Positions 1 to 11,939 are shown, numbered from the stretch's first letter. The stretch is DNA of 64,000 nt from Pseudoips prasinana (GCA_951640165.1 OX621242.1:17353501-17417500); one strand, 5' to 3'. Program-made: numbers and translations. The notes: generated by a model from the letters alone, not told the origin.

Positions 1-194
1 GGAATCTCTACTGTCGACACAGTCTCGCCCTCGACGCATTTGTATCCAAAATAAACAAAATCTTGTAAAAGGAGAACACAATGCTATAATTGGCAAAATT
101 TAAAACAAAACTGAATTGTAATCAAAAGATAGTTTTTTTCGTCAGTTTTAAATATAATTTTTATTGATTTTATCCACTAAAACGATACTACATT
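1..194. other. Unassigned AT-rich flank
   Basis: No gene, repeat head or open frame is recognisable here before the first SINE. Confidence 0.5.
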
Positions 195-450
195 TTTTTT
201 CAAGAGCATACCCAATGTGTACTTGTGGAATACAAAACAAAGGTCGTAGGTTCGATCCACACCCAAGACAAATCTTTTTGTGATAAGCATGATTATATTT
301 TGTTGTTTTGGTGTAATTAATAATTTATTATAAAATGTGTACCTATTTAGAAGTATGTATATCAGTTGTCTGGTTGCCATAATATAGGCTCTGCCTAGTT
401 TGGGATCAGATGGCAGTGTGATAGCCGTCCCAAGATTTATTATTTATTGA
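195..450 (+). mobile_element. tRNA-derived SINE (main family), copy 1
   Basis: The head at about 240-262 contains a pol III B-box-like 'ggttcgatcc'. The body carries 'cagttgtctggttgcca' and 'tttgggatcagatggc', followed by a 'gtcccaagattta' end and a TTATT tail. At least ten copies in this window share this order. The combination is typical of butterfly and moth SINEs, so the family call is from knowledge and the block order is seen. The copy is diverged and its head is poorly kept. Confidence 0.75.
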
Positions 451-469
451 AATCAAGCCAATCTTAAAA

Positions 470-1980
470 TAGGAATAAAAATAAGTATATTTTTCGAGGC
501 AAATCTTATTAAGAACCATTCTAGACTTGGCAAAAGCCTTCGACACAATCTCTGTACCTATACTCGCAACCAAGCTAGAAGGTATTGGCATAAGAGGAAC
601 GCAGCTAAGCCTTTTCAAAAGCTATCTCACGGGCAGAAGACAGTGTTAAGATTGGGAACTGGATTAGTGATGAGCTCCCTATTCTCTACGGAGTGCCACA
701 GGGCAGTATAATCGGCCCGACCCTATTTCTATATATAAATGAAATTTATATATAAATGACTTATGCAAGTTAAATTTATCAAATGGGTCAATTTATACAT
801 ATGCCGATGATACTGCCTTGATATTCCATGGTAAGACTTGGGAGTCTGTTTTCAATTACGCTCAAACTGGCCTCAACTTTGTCATCAACTGGCTCACACA
901 AAACTCTCTCACCCTGAATGTTCACAAAAAAAATATATTACTTTTTCTCTTTCAACTGGTGATAAACCTACCAACTCTTCTTTATCTCTTACCGCCCACC
1001 TATGTTCACCGTCTGAAATATCATGCAACTGCCCCAACCTCATAAAAACTAACGTAATTAAATATCTCGGCATACAAATAGACAATCTCCTTTCTTTTCA
1101 CCCCCAAATTGACATGGTCACGTGCAGGCTGCGTAAACGAATGTATATTTTAAAAAATCTACGCTACGTGACTGATAAGAGTTTGCTTAGATAAGTGTAT
1201 TTTTCTCTCTGCCAGTCACTTATACAATATTGTATAGCGGCTTGGGGTGACGCCACAAAGACTCACCTCTTGAAATTAGAACGGGCACATCGTCCCGTTT
1301 TGAAAGTCGCATGGCAGCTACCATACAGGCATCCCACGACGGATCTATACAATATCTGTAAAGTTCTTTCCGTACGCAAACTATTTATTCTTAAACTGAC
1401 TCATGTCAATACACCTTTTGATCCAGGAAAATTTAATAACCTTCGACGTAATCATGTTGTCTATCCAACTATGCTTGTTGCTACATCCCTAGCCCAAAGA
1501 TCTTTTCTTTTCTGAAGTAGTTTTGTGTATAATAAAGTCAATAAACTCTTGCACATATATCCAATGTGCAAGCCAGAATGCAAAAAAACCTGTGACAAAT
1601 TGGCTCTTAACGCTCAATTGTACAGAAACTGAAATCTTAATAAATATAATAAAATAATCTACACACACACACACACACACACTAACACATACACACACAC
1701 AAGCATTCATGTGCATGCATGTTTCCACATTAATGTATGCACGCGTGTAATATTGTCTCTCAGTTACAGTATCGTAAATTGTACTTTCTAACAAAAACTG
1801 TTCTAAATTGCTGCAGGGAGAGAGCCTGGAGATTTGTCACACAGGTCTCGAGCCCACTACAGACTCCAGCTCTCTCAAAGGTTCAAAATTAATGTTTAGT
1901 TTTTGTACTTTTAATCTTACATGGATTGTACTTTTATTTGTACCTTTTTGAGAGAAATAAACGATTATATTATTATTATT
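470..1980 (+). pseudogene. Decayed non-LTR retrotransposon (LINE), reverse transcriptase part
   Basis: Translated segments match the order of a LINE reverse transcriptase. A 'DLAKAFDT' block lies near 516-540, 'GVPQGSIIGP' near 690-720 and the catalytic 'YADDT' at 800-814. The C-terminal region runs from about 818 to 1629 and includes 'KYLGIQID' and 'AAWGDATKTHLLKLERA'. The frame is broken several times: after the 'TGRRQC' stretch, around 740-770, near 940, by TAA at 1192-1194 and by TGA at 1513-1515. The 5' half, including the endonuclease, is missing. The tail is a CA microsatellite followed by an AATAAA-like stretch and an (ATT)n end at about 1966-1980, as in LINEs with microsatellite tails. 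A jockey/CR1-like group is likely, but the clade is not certain. It lies directly after a SINE tail. Confidence 0.8.
1661..1700. repeat. (CA)n microsatellite
   Basis: An almost uninterrupted run of AC dinucleotides with one interruption near 1683. It lies in the 3' region of the decayed LINE. Confidence 0.95.
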
Positions 1981-3632
1981 CCTAATTGCCATTTTCCATA
2001 TAGGTATTCTAAATGGCTTTTAATAAGCTTTGCCTAGACACAATACAAATAAAGGTATAGCTAAGTTGAACTTGCCTATTATTTTCAATTTTATTACCCA
2101 ATTAGTAAAATTCGAACCAGCTTTTTTTTAATGATGCTTTATTAAACTCAATAACAATAAACGGGGAGTTCAGGCCATTGAGAGTTTTGCGTCATCGTAG
2201 AATTTTATTATATTGTTTTAATTCAAATCCAATTAATAACTTTCAACAACATACATTAATGTTGATTTAACTTTTAATCGACTAGGAAATAGATAGTCGT
2301 GAAGTAGATTTTGTACTGACGATTAAATTGTGTTGATACGTCGTAAAACATTGTAATATCATATTAATGTATTGAAGATCACATAGCCATTTGCGATCAA
2401 TAATAATAATAATACTGTATAGGTAATAGGTATGGTACAAAAACGTTTTAGGCTATCTCTTTGTACACCAGCAACCTTTTCTAAAATGCTTTCTTAATTC
2501 ACGACCTAGGTTGCCTGGGGGAAACACACTTTGTGATAAGACCTTGGTATTATTTTTAGAGGTTCACTATAGCGAGTTTACATAGTTAATAATTGGCGAA
2601 TACCTATATATTTAATAAGGCTATATAAATAACAATAGTGTTACTATATACCAACATTACTATTTACTATCTTGATTTGCCATTGTTTTTGAGTCGGAGC
2701 GTGATCGTGCACTTTGTATCTTTTTAAAATATTCATTGTATTGGAGTTGAGTCCTCCATATGTTTTGACGTTATTCCAATCATTTGAATACAAATGTGGC
2801 TCACAATTCTGAATTTTACAAGAAGAAAATAAATTAAATGTTTATTTCTGAAGTAAAAACTTCATTAGCGGCGTTGTGCTCTTTTTCGGGATGGGTAAAA
2901 ATGAAACTCGCGTCAGGACATGTGACCTCATCGAATATTCGTAAGACGGAGGGTATTTTTTTTATTCCCACTGTGTACACACTCACATGACCGCAGATTT
3001 TTTCTTAATTATGTTAGATTTTTTACAGCCGATACTTACCATGGGAAGGAAGCAATTGCTATTAGTCTTTACCGCCCAAAGGTGGGAAGTATAATCTTCC
3101 ACTCGCTACTTAGATCAAATGAACATTACTTTCCGAGTATGAGTACTGAAAAAATAGTTTTCACTTCTATCGGCAGTTCCCAAAGACTGACCCTCATGTT
3201 GTTTTTATTTTATTGACCGTATGGAAACAACCGGGTATATAGTACTGTCAAACTTATTCAAAACGTGTCATTTTCCATTTGATAGATTCCAACATGAAAC
3301 TTAGATTACCTGAATAACACTTAACTAAACTATATTGACATCACAAAATTAATCACGAAGACGCGAACCTTGTTAAAAGAAAACGCATTAATACTGAAAT
3401 TACTTTACTTCGTAGAATAAAGACCAGTGCAAGGCAACACAAGGCATCGTTTTCTCAGAGATTTAATTAAGTTTGTAAACAAATCTCCTCGCCTACTTTG
3501 GCGAAATGCAACACTGCGTTCGTTTGCTGAGCAAATTAGTTTAGTTAACTAAATCTGTGTTAATAAACACTTAAATAAACTTACTTTTCTTGCAACGCTT
3601 ATACACTCTATACCTTTGGTTTACTGTGAAAC
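1981..3632. other. No gene seen
   Basis: AT-rich DNA with only short frames and stops throughout. A (TAA)n-like stretch lies near 2400. No repeat family could be named. Confidence 0.5.
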
Positions 3633-3773
3633 GTACAGACGCCAGCTCATCAAGCCACGCCAATCTTTAAAATTTCCCCAATTGAAAGTGAACCTTATAC
3701 TTTTGTGATAAACTTGACAATCTATAAGATAAATTTGACAGATTGGGGTACCTGGATGTGCTGGCGTCTGTAC
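3633..3773. mobile_element. Palindromic MITE, copy 1 (TA-flanked)
   Basis: The element begins 'gtacagacgccagc' and ends 'gctggcgtctgtac', so TA flanks inverted termini starting CAGACGCCAGC. The arms continue inward over roughly 40 bases ('ccaatctgtcaaattt' against 'aaatttgacagattgg'), so the single strand could fold into a long hairpin. There is no coding capacity. TA duplication and short terminal inverted repeats point to a Tc1/mariner-type transposase in trans (inference). Six more copies lie at 25513, 26013, 29059, 45884, 49490 and 50481. Confidence 0.88.
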
Positions 3774-4140
3774 ACACAGCTACATATCAAGTTATACATT
3801 TTCAATATAAGCTGACCTGTTGATTGAATGGAAATCCTATACAACGCGAGATGAGCTTATACTGGAATTGTATAGCTTGATGTGTAGTCGCGTGTACATA
3901 AGATGTAGTGGAATCTTAAGCTCTGGCACTTAGTTTGTACTTTTCTATTACTAGACGGCTCAAGCCGTCGCTCGCCTTTACTTTTCGGTGAAGCAGTGAA
4001 AGTGACTTTTGTTATTATAGGGTCCCATTGTAACTATCTGTGAATATCTCTTCTCTTTCGTTACGCTCTTGGCAGAGCGGCCGTGGTCACATCGAGGCAT
4101 GTGCATCGAGGTCTGTGAATATACTATACTATAATTGATT

Positions 4141-4390
4141 GACGGGCCTGTTGGCGTGGTTGGCAAATGCTTGCTTTTCACGTCAAGGTCGAGGGTTTGA
4201 TTCTCACCCAGGACAGATACTTGTGTTCATGAACATGTCTGGTTGTCCTGAGTCTGGGTGTAATTTTCTATATAAGTTTGTATTTACAAAAGAAAAGTAT
4301 GTAGTATATCAGTAATCTGGTTTCCATAGTACAAGCTGTGCTTAGTTTGGGATCAGATGGCCGTGTGTAAATGATGTCCCAGGATATTAT
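4141..4390 (+). mobile_element. tRNA-derived SINE (main family), copy 2
   Basis: This copy is nearly complete. The head is 'gacgggcctgttggcgtgg', the B-box region is 'gggtttgattctcacccagg' and the body includes 'tttgggatcagatggccgtg'. It ends at 'gtcccaggatatt'. Confidence 0.88.
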
Positions 4391-5742
4391 ATGTTATTCC
4401 TTTATTAAGTTATATCTACCTCTAATAATACTCATATGAAATTGTATACCTAAAAGTATATTCTCATGTTTCTGTTTGTATAACATTCTGTGAAGATTAA
4501 CACTATCTTGTCAGTGAATTTACATACACTCGTGAAGTTTTTTCATCTTGTATAAGTTATATTCTCTATCCATTACAGATTTATTTAGACGTTATGCGAC
4601 GTCAGCTGTATAAAGAGATTATTATTTTCCTGTATTGAAAGTGTTATGTTATTTACAATTCTTTTCTAAGAAATACTTTCGATTCTATTCTGATTACCGT
4701 CGATTGTTATATGTCAATCATGGTTGACAAATCTAAAATGACAGTTCTCATGTAGTTTCAATTCATAACACTCATTCACTTTCTCTTAGAATTGAGCATA
4801 AATTCGTGACTCAACATGATTTAACCGACAAAGAAAATAAAGTGTTCTTTATTACTGAGTGAAGTGCAGTACTGATATTAATGTAAGATTAACTTATTTG
4901 CTGTTTTTTGCGGAAATGTCACCATACTTGCTACATATGGAAGGCAAATACAAGGTGTAGTAATTATTCGGTTAAAGGTTGATTAAAATATTGTCGGTTT
5001 TAAAACCCTGTAATTATGATAAAATGTTCGTATTTATACTTGTTCTGTTTTCTGTAGATTTTAGGTACCTTTCACTTGGGAAACCTTAAGAGTAAGCTAA
5101 AAGCGTTAATGATGTACCTATAAATCAGAATCGATGTACCACAGGATGGACATATAATATAAGAGGAGTAACTACCTACAGAGTGTAGATTTTTTATAGT
5201 CATTTTCTTCCCGTATTTGACAGTTGTTGAGTAAATATTATTTTGTGTTTACCAATAACTGAGTAACATGTTTTGATGTTCAAAAAATTAACACGAACCA
5301 GTCTTTTATTGCGGAAACGATAATTTTCGTTTAAAAACCACCGGTTGGGTATCATGATCACCAAATTTGACAGCTCCTTCCTTTTTTTTCTGGTACTGGT
5401 ATTCTAAAGATCCAATAAATCGTTATCTTTAAAACGTATCCGAGACGCTGTCAGTGGGCTAACTCCGGAAATATACAAAGGCGTGGTGAGGCATGTGATA
5501 AGAAGTAGGTATTCATGTATGACATACCAAAACTATTTTGTATAATTGTTAAACTAGTATAAATAGTAGATACTGTTATTATTTATCTACTCATTACCTA
5601 AACATACAGGCATCACAAGATCATCGGTCCATCTTGATATTTGATTAATTTTCTGAATTGCCTGATATTTTTTCAATAAGTTTGGGACATGCATTTATAT
5701 CATGCTGAGTTGTATATTATCCCTAGATTTTACAGCCAAATA
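4391..5742. other. No gene seen
   Basis: AT-rich unassigned sequence without a long frame or a recognised repeat. Confidence 0.5.
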
Positions 5743-6054
5743 CATCTATACATATAATAAAATCGTAGAAAAGTCAAAACTGTACATTGAATATTTTTTC
5801 AAAAGGATACTTGGGCCATGATCTACAATCGATATCAAAGCCAAAAATATGTTTTTTTAGAATGTTTGTCTGTTTTTCTGTATGTATGTCCGGGATAAAC
5901 TCAAAAAGTACCTACTGTATGGATTTACATAAAATTTTGCATGCATATTACTAAGAAGTCGGGTCAACATATAGGCTACATATTATCACCTACGGGGGAG
6001 GAGCTGTGATAATTTATACAATTTAACGCGGGTAAAAACGCGGGGCGCAGCTAG
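5743..6054 (-). repeat. Interspersed repeat opening 'actagctgcgcc' (RTE-like), copy 1
   Basis: On the minus strand it begins 'tactagctgcgccccgcg' and ends 'tatgtatagatg'. It aligns over its full length with the plus-strand copy at 20866-21178. This repeat type is common in Lepidoptera. It may be the 3' part of an RTE-type LINE or a SINE; that assignment is uncertain. No coding region is kept. Confidence 0.72.
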
Positions 6055-6165
6055 TAACAAATAATAGTGCTTATCACGTAAAGATTTGTTCTAGGTAGGA
6101 TCGAACACACGACGTCTGGCTTAGCAATCGGGGTCAGTAACCACTTGACCCACAGGCTTGGTGAA
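6055..6165 (-). mobile_element. SINE head fragment
   Basis: On the minus strand the fragment reads as a tRNA-like head ('ggtcaagtggttactgaccc') followed by a B-box-like block and 'aaatctttacgtgataagc'. The SINE body is missing. It directly abuts the preceding repeat. Confidence 0.6.
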
Positions 6166-6785
6166 CGATATGATGAACAGTAAACAGTCTTACTTGACTC
6201 TTACTATAAGAATTTATATTAGTCATCTATTTAGACTTGCATGAGGACACAATTCACAACAAGCCACGGACCTGCCTATCTACTTACACTATCAACGGGG
6301 AGCTTTCAAATAATATTGATGGGCAAAACAAAAGACGTGTTCAAACAGTCTGTTGCTATATGCGGTGAATCGTTAATGCTTGATGAATCATGGTAAGAAA
6401 TGTTCCACAGGAAAAAAATATGGAGGTCACCGACCTCACTTCGCGAGCTTCTACTATCACAGTGGTTTGTTTTCAATTGATAATAGTTATAATAACGTAC
6501 GAATACCCCATTTAACCCTTTAGATACTTGGTTTTGGTTAAGATTTTTGAGATTTTATATCAAGTAAAACGCACAGTTTAGGAAATTGGTACGATTTAAA
6601 AACAATGTCTAAAAGAATATAAAGTCGCCGCCAACAGTTTATTTTTATTAAAATTTCACTGCAGTCGTTGTGGTAAGTATTTAATTAAATCCCTATTTCG
6701 CGAGTGAGTTTACCAACATGCAATACACGGATGCAAAGCACGTCCAGACTCAGAACAACTTTTTAAATGTGTCTCAAATAGTTGG
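6166..6785. other. No gene seen
   Basis: Unassigned AT-rich DNA without a long frame or recognised repeat. Confidence 0.45.
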
Positions 6786-7170
6786 CCGGTGTATCCTAGG
6801 ACTTTATTTACACACGACCATCTGATCCCAAACTAAGCAGAGCGTGTACTATGGAAACCAGATAACTGATAAATTACATATTCAAGTTTTCTATTGTAAG
6901 TTAGTTTTGTAATACTTATATAGATAATTACGGCCAGGGGCTCTACCGGCTAAGTCATCGAACATCGATTACTTAAATGGCGTTCAAATAAATAAAGGCT
7001 AAAAATGACTTAATCAATCGTTAAATCAATCGATGTTCGGCGACTTAGCCGGTAGAGCCCCTGACTGGGATAAACAGACATGTTCATGCACACAAATATC
7101 TGTCCTGGGTGGCCCACTACCTGCGGCGTTAAAGGCAAGCATTTGTCAACCACCCCAACCCTGTATATGA
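6786..7170 (-). mobile_element. tRNA-derived SINE (main family), copy 3, split by a MITE
   Basis: Minus-strand SINE. Its body ('accatctgatcccaaact' on the plus strand) lies at 6786-6934, and its head ('atctgtcctgggtgg') at 7064-7166. The two parts together make one normal copy, interrupted by the 129-bp element at 6935-7063. Confidence 0.85.
6935..7063. mobile_element. MITE with about 23-bp terminal inverted repeats, inside a SINE
   Basis: The left end 'caggggctctaccggctaag' is mirrored by the right end 'cttagccggtagagcccctg'. The similarity continues inward to 'cgaacatcgatt' and 'aatcgatgttcg'. The interior of about 50 bases is AT-rich and non-coding. The target duplication is not clear. 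The transposase superfamily is unknown. Confidence 0.82.
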
Positions 7171-8079
7171 CTTTTATTCACTCTGAAAAATAGGTTAGAT
7201 TATTTTGTCGGATTAAGAAAATGGTGGGATAGAGACATGTTTCCGTACACACTTCTGTACTAATCTCTCGGATTACATTAATGTAAAGTATTTTTTTATT
7301 ATATTCAGTTCGTAAGCTTCATATTATTCATATCCATTAACTAAATATTATTTATTATGGCTTATCTGTTATTGTTTTAAATAGATACGTCCTACAAAGA
7401 GCCGCGGGTAACATATTTTGTAGCTTATCGCCCACACAGTTAATCCTTTAGCAAATTAGTTTTATGATACATTTGTCGATATTAAAAGGACATTATTTTT
7501 ATTTACGTACCTTAGCAAAAATGAATGATTGGCTTTAGACACGCACGATAGAAAATAATTTCGAAAATATTAAAAGAAATGTAAAATAGAATACATGTTC
7601 AATAACTTCCTTCCTTCGCCAGTTATGGGCTTTATATGAACGATCAGTGAGTAAATAAAAAGTTCATATAATACTATGTAGATACGATGAGTGATATAAC
7701 CTTCGATTCCAGTATGCTAACTACTTGTCAGAGATGACACTGGGGAGGAGTGATTCAAGTTTTGAGTACAACAATAGTTTACTTTGTATATACCGATATG
7801 AATTTGGCTAAGCATATCTGATTGTAGGAACAGCTGCTGTAACTTTGACTTAGACATTGCTAGGCTTGTAGTTAAATGATTTAAAATACGCACTATTAAT
7901 ATAAATCATTGGAGAAGAACTTTATAAGGGTCAAAAATATTTGTCATATGTCGAACCAGAAGCACGTTGTAGCCTCAGCGTTTTATAGCCGCCAGACTAC
8001 TACTATTCTTTTATGTACAGTCGTAACTAATAACCTGGCGCTTAATATCAGCCTCAGATACAGCATCACAGCTGCACAT
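7171..8079. other. No gene seen
   Basis: AT-rich unassigned sequence. The short frame at 7909-8106 runs into the next SINE and has no recognisable protein features. Confidence 0.45.
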
Positions 8080-8335
8080 ATTCGACGGGCACCGGTGGGT
8101 TGGTAAATGCTTCCTTTGCACGCCGCAAGTCGTGGGTTCGAATCCCATCCAGGACAGATATTTGTGTGCATGAACATGTCTGTTTGTCCTGTGTCTTGGT
8201 GTAATTATCTATATTTGTCTGTATTTACAAAAGAAAATAATTATTAGTATATCAGTTGTCTGGTTTCCATAGTACAAGCTCTGCTTAGCTTGCGATCAGA
8301 TGACCGGGTGTGAATAATGTCCTAGGGTATTAATA
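8080..8335 (+). mobile_element. tRNA-derived SINE (main family), copy 4
   Basis: Near-complete copy. The head contains 'gtgggttcgaatcccatcca', the body is 'tctggtttccatagtacaag' with 'gatcagatgaccg', and the end is 'gtcctagggtatt'. Confidence 0.88.
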
Positions 8336-8380
8336 TTTATAGTAATTAAACTGAGCTTTATCACTGACATACTGACGAAC

Positions 8381-8416
8381 AATGCTGAGCACGGTTACCA
8401 CACCGTGCTCAGCATT
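8381..8416. repeat. Perfect short palindrome
   Basis: Arms 'aatgctgagcacggt' and 'accgtgctcagcatt' (15 bp) around a 6-base loop. A run of T follows the right arm, but nothing nearby supports a transcript end. Confidence 0.85.
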
Positions 8417-8639
8417 TTTTGGCTAATGTTAAACAATTTTTTGCTGAATATATGCTGGCTCTTCTCACCTCACTGGGGAGTGACTTTTTAACTCCTAGAA
8501 TTACAACTTTAACTACACAACACTTTACTTAACTGCATAAATGGAATGTAGTCCGTGATATGTAACTTTTCAAAGTCGAGTTGCAATCTACCTTATCTTT
8601 ATATATTTATAGCAACACAGCGGATTTGAATTTGAACCT

Positions 8640-8860
8640 GCTGTGTGGTGATGGCATAGAATAACATCACCCCATCTCATTCCGTGGGAGGCGTAGAAAT
8701 TATCAGAGACAATACCTACCAGAGAACGGGCAGCAGCGTTAACTATGACTATCAAACTGCGATCGCCAACCCGTCTCCTAGCGTGGCGATTATGGCATAT
8801 TCCCCCATTCTTTGGGCAGGCTTTTGTCCAGCAGTGGACGTACTTTGGCTGACATGATGA
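8640..8860 (+). repeat. Probable fragment of a lepidopteran interspersed repeat
   Basis: The block 'gcaggcttttgtccagcagt' followed by 'ggacgtactttggctgac' resembles the 'cctttgcccagcagtgggac' end common in moth repeats. A related minus-strand block lies at 40208-40335. Borders are approximate. Confidence 0.5.
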
Positions 8861-9360
8861 TGTTATCGGATTTGAAGAAACAGGGCAAGGGTGATTTAGA
8901 GATCACTGTATGTACCAGTCCCCTATATGAAGCCTTTTATTTATTTGGTACTTACTATACTTAATTTGTTCCAGGAAATAGGAGCTAGACTTATACTTGT
9001 GTTGTTATTTGTACCTTCTCTACGTAACATACTGCAGTAGCAGTTAGGTTAAATTACCTATTGTACACTTATTGATATGTTTCTATCATAAAACAATGTT
9101 ATAGATGTGAATCCTTGATAGATCTGAAGAATTGTTTTCCTTATTAGTTGATAACGGCCCTGAAGAAATACCCTTAATCATTGCTTTACATTTGAACTCA
9201 CTTTGTAAGTCGATTGAAATAGTATTTCCTGCTTGGACATCTTCGTGTGTGATAAATCAAATGCCAATATATAATTCAATAAATTAGGTGTGGATGTCTA
9301 AATAACAATTTTAATGAGTAGTTTACAAGTTTCAAAACGTATTAGGTAAAACGGTTGATA

Positions 9361-9436
9361 ATATAGTTTAAATATATTTGAAGTTGGCAGGTACTAGTGG
9401 AAGAAGCGTTTAGTGGCTTCTTCCAACTTAAACTAT
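9361..9436. repeat. Imperfect fold-back sequence
   Basis: Outer arms 'atatagttt' and 'aaactatat', middle arms 'aagttgg' and 'ccaactt', and an inner perfect stem 'ggaagaagc' / 'gcttcttcc' with an 8-base loop. It would form a bulged hairpin. There is no coding content. Confidence 0.6.
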
Positions 9437-9523
9437 ATTGACCTTGTATAGTAAACCGTTCTCTATTTTGAGCAATTTTGAATCCAATGGAGGTGTGGCA
9501 AAGCTGTTAAGTAACTTCCATGT

Positions 9524-9538
9524 CCCGGGTTCGATTCC
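9524..9538. repeat. Target-site duplication, left copy
   Basis: 'cccgggttcgattcc' is repeated exactly at 9836-9850, on the other side of the inserted LINE fragment. The sequence is the SINE's own B-box. Confidence 0.85.
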
Positions 9539-9835
9539 TTTTTTTTTGGTAAGGCGGGAGGAACCCCGAGTCTCCGCATGCCACCAGCAAAAAGTGTCTG
9601 CGGGTGGATATGTCGGACTCGCACCAACTAAGCCTACCTGCCGTGGTATCATCTTGCCGCCTGATGGGAGGAGCCCCAGGACGCGGATGTCCCAGATGGT
9701 CAGGACACGTGCACTGGGAGGGCTCGCGATTGCCCTCCCCTATTGCCGACTCCTGCCAGTCCGCGACTGTGCCACACACTGTCTTCCCGGAGCTGCTTAC
9801 ACGTGGCGGCAGTAGAGGACACTTCTCATCGCATC
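9539..9835 (-). mobile_element. R1-clade LINE 3' end (non-coding), inserted in a SINE B-box
   Basis: A minus-strand fragment. Its poly(A) tail appears as a T run at about 9539-9547, followed by 'ggtaaggcgggagg'. The body is the reverse complement of the 3' untranslated region at 28105-28440 (shared 'gccaccagcaaaaagtgtct' and 'ccgactcctgccagt' blocks). The long frames read across it on both strands are artefacts of GC-rich untranslated sequence. It ends 5' near 'cacttctcat', so it is strongly 5' truncated. Confidence 0.82.
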
Positions 9836-9850
9836 CCCGGGTTCGATTCC
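9836..9850. repeat. Target-site duplication, right copy
   Basis: Second copy of 'cccgggttcgattcc', continuing into the rest of the SINE. Confidence 0.85.
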
Positions 9851-10114
9851 TACACAGGAGAACTATTTGTGTGACCCATAAGTAATTGTACTGAGTCTGG
9901 GTGTAATTGGTCTCCGTCAATTATATATTTGAAAAATACCCCGTAAGTAAAGTATTATTTTTAAGATAAAGATTTCTTTATTGCTAAAACTGTGTCCATG
10001 GTTGTAGATGGTATACAATTTTGAGTATCGACAGTTACCCGTATTGGGCGTGCAACAGTAAGGCTTATGAATTAAACATAATAGTACATAACAATTCTTA
10101 TTATTATAATATAC

Positions 10115-10401
10115 TTTTAGGAATTAAAAGGATTTTATTATAAAAATGAGGTTTATTCACACTTCAGAATAAATCATTTAGAAATCAACAACAATTTTCT
10201 TATGACAAATCACTTGTAACGATAAACACAGTAACACTGTTATAGAAACTACACTTGAGCTTGAGATAAATCGTTACGCAAACCAGCAGAGCTTCGCCCT
10301 CGTCGACGTCTGGCCCCAAAAGAGAGAGAGCCAGCGGTAGACTGGGTCTTATATAGGCAAAGTCCGACGTGACTCATCGCCCATCTTGAAAATTCCTCAC
10401 A
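10115..10401 (-). repeat. 3' LTR of the gypsy-like element
   Basis: 287 bp. On the plus strand it runs from 'ttttaggaattaaaagg' to 'aattcctcaca'. It matches 14653-14939 with a single visible difference (atctt versus atcat near 10384). Confidence 0.88.
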
Positions 10402-10731
10402 CGGCCTCTCCTGACTTCGCGTCGACCACGACCGCGCTTCTTCAGCAGCACCAGGAAACACGGCGATCGCCAGCTCCTACTGCATTAGAGAGCTCACCTT
10501 CATCAGAATCATCACCTGCATAAAACACAAACAGTTAATTATCATGGCAACCGCACAAAGATGCCTATTCAGTCATCCACCTCGCATTCAAGGCCCTCAA
10601 ATAAACAATCACTCTCGCAACAAGAGATAAATACACTCAAAACACTTCGCTTTCAAATATATGCAAACATCTTTCGTAAACTTCTGTCATACTCATAATT
10701 GAACAAGGTATATCAACAAACGTCAAATTGT

Positions 10732-10851
10732 AGCGACAAACGCCAAGTATTGCGACGAACGCAAAGTTATAGCGACACATGCAAAGTTATAGCGACAAAC
10801 GCAGAGTTATAGCGACAAACGCAAGGTTACAGCGACTAACGCCAAGCGACA
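10732..10851. repeat. Tandem repeat, 20-bp unit, six copies
   Basis: Units of 'agcgacaaacgcaaagttat' with small changes. The array lies inside the LTR element close to its 3' LTR, in the untranslated part. Confidence 0.9.
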
Positions 10852-11939
10852 CGCCTGAGTGCATAGTACCATAGCGACTAGCACTTATAACTCATTGATT
10901 TTATTGTACGGAGCGCACGTCTTCACACACGCCAAGCGTAATATAAACAAAAGTAGCATTAAATGACTTAAAATTATTACCAAAGTTGCGGAACAAAACT
11001 CAAAACGTAAAGACTTCCTGCCAGCCAGCCACGCGCGCCAGGTACACGCCTGCCGGATCAGACGCTTCAGGAATTCAGCATCGAAGGCAGCCACTGGGCC
11101 ACGCCGACAGTTTGTTCTAGCAAGTCACACACTCGCCTCGTTCACACGCATAAAAAGTTCATACGTGTAACATGAAACAAAATTAAAAAGGTTTAGTTGC
11201 GCCTAAAAGTAATTTAATCTTAGATAGATCATCAGACTAAGCGGACTCATTATTATCGCTCTCTACACGGATCATACCAAGAACCGTTCCCATACAACTT
11301 GCTTGAACGGCTTGCCCGCTCGAACGATGTATTTTAGGTGACATATATTGCCAATTGAAATCGATCCCGAACACCGAGCTAGAAAAAGCTGCTCCGGGTA
11401 CACTCATCATATACATGCGGATTAAACAATGTGCTATATGTCCTTATCGGAAAAGTGCTTTAAGATAAGTTCAACTCTCTTACCGTCACCAACATGATAA
11501 TGACAAAGTTTTGGAACATTTTTTGTACTACAAGAGTTTTCTAGCTCGTAGGAGTTATGTTTGCCCTTCACATCTGGAATCACTGTACTGTAGTGGACTG
11601 CTACACGTTTCTTATAGTCAGTATACGCTTGAATGAGAACTGCTAACCAGCGCTGAGCCTACGTGTACTTCAGGAGCACTTGCAAAAACTCAACACTCTT
11701 TGGTTAGTTTGGAAATACAAGCGGATTTAGTGGAGTAACCCTTTATATATCTGCGAAAGTAACCAGCTAGACCAAGTAACTGGCTAACTTTGGTTCCTAT
11801 TGTGATAACACTACTTGTATGTTGATCAAATGTGTGTTATACTAACACTAAGGACATTAGGTGTACTTACAGGATAATGGCAATCAAAACCACATGCAAA
11901 GTTTATGTCAAGTTAGGATAAGATAGCTGAACTCAGTCT

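Larger units (their letters stand above)
9485..9945 (+). mobile_element. SINE of a second tRNA-derived type, split by a LINE 3' end
   Basis: The head at 9488-9538 and the body from 9836 ('gttcgattcctacacaggag', then 'ttgtgtgacccataa' and 'ctgagtctgggtgtaattgg') belong to one SINE. Its type recurs at 32190 and, as a head fragment, at 13343. The interruption is the R1-clade fragment at 9539-9835, and the B-box is duplicated on both sides of it. Confidence 0.75.

Noticed and set aside
1489..1794. A cysteine/valine-rich minus-strand frame
   Set aside because: It is a translation of the CA microsatellite.
10732..10851. A CRISPR-like array
   Set aside because: The units are directly tandem without spacers and the genome is eukaryotic.
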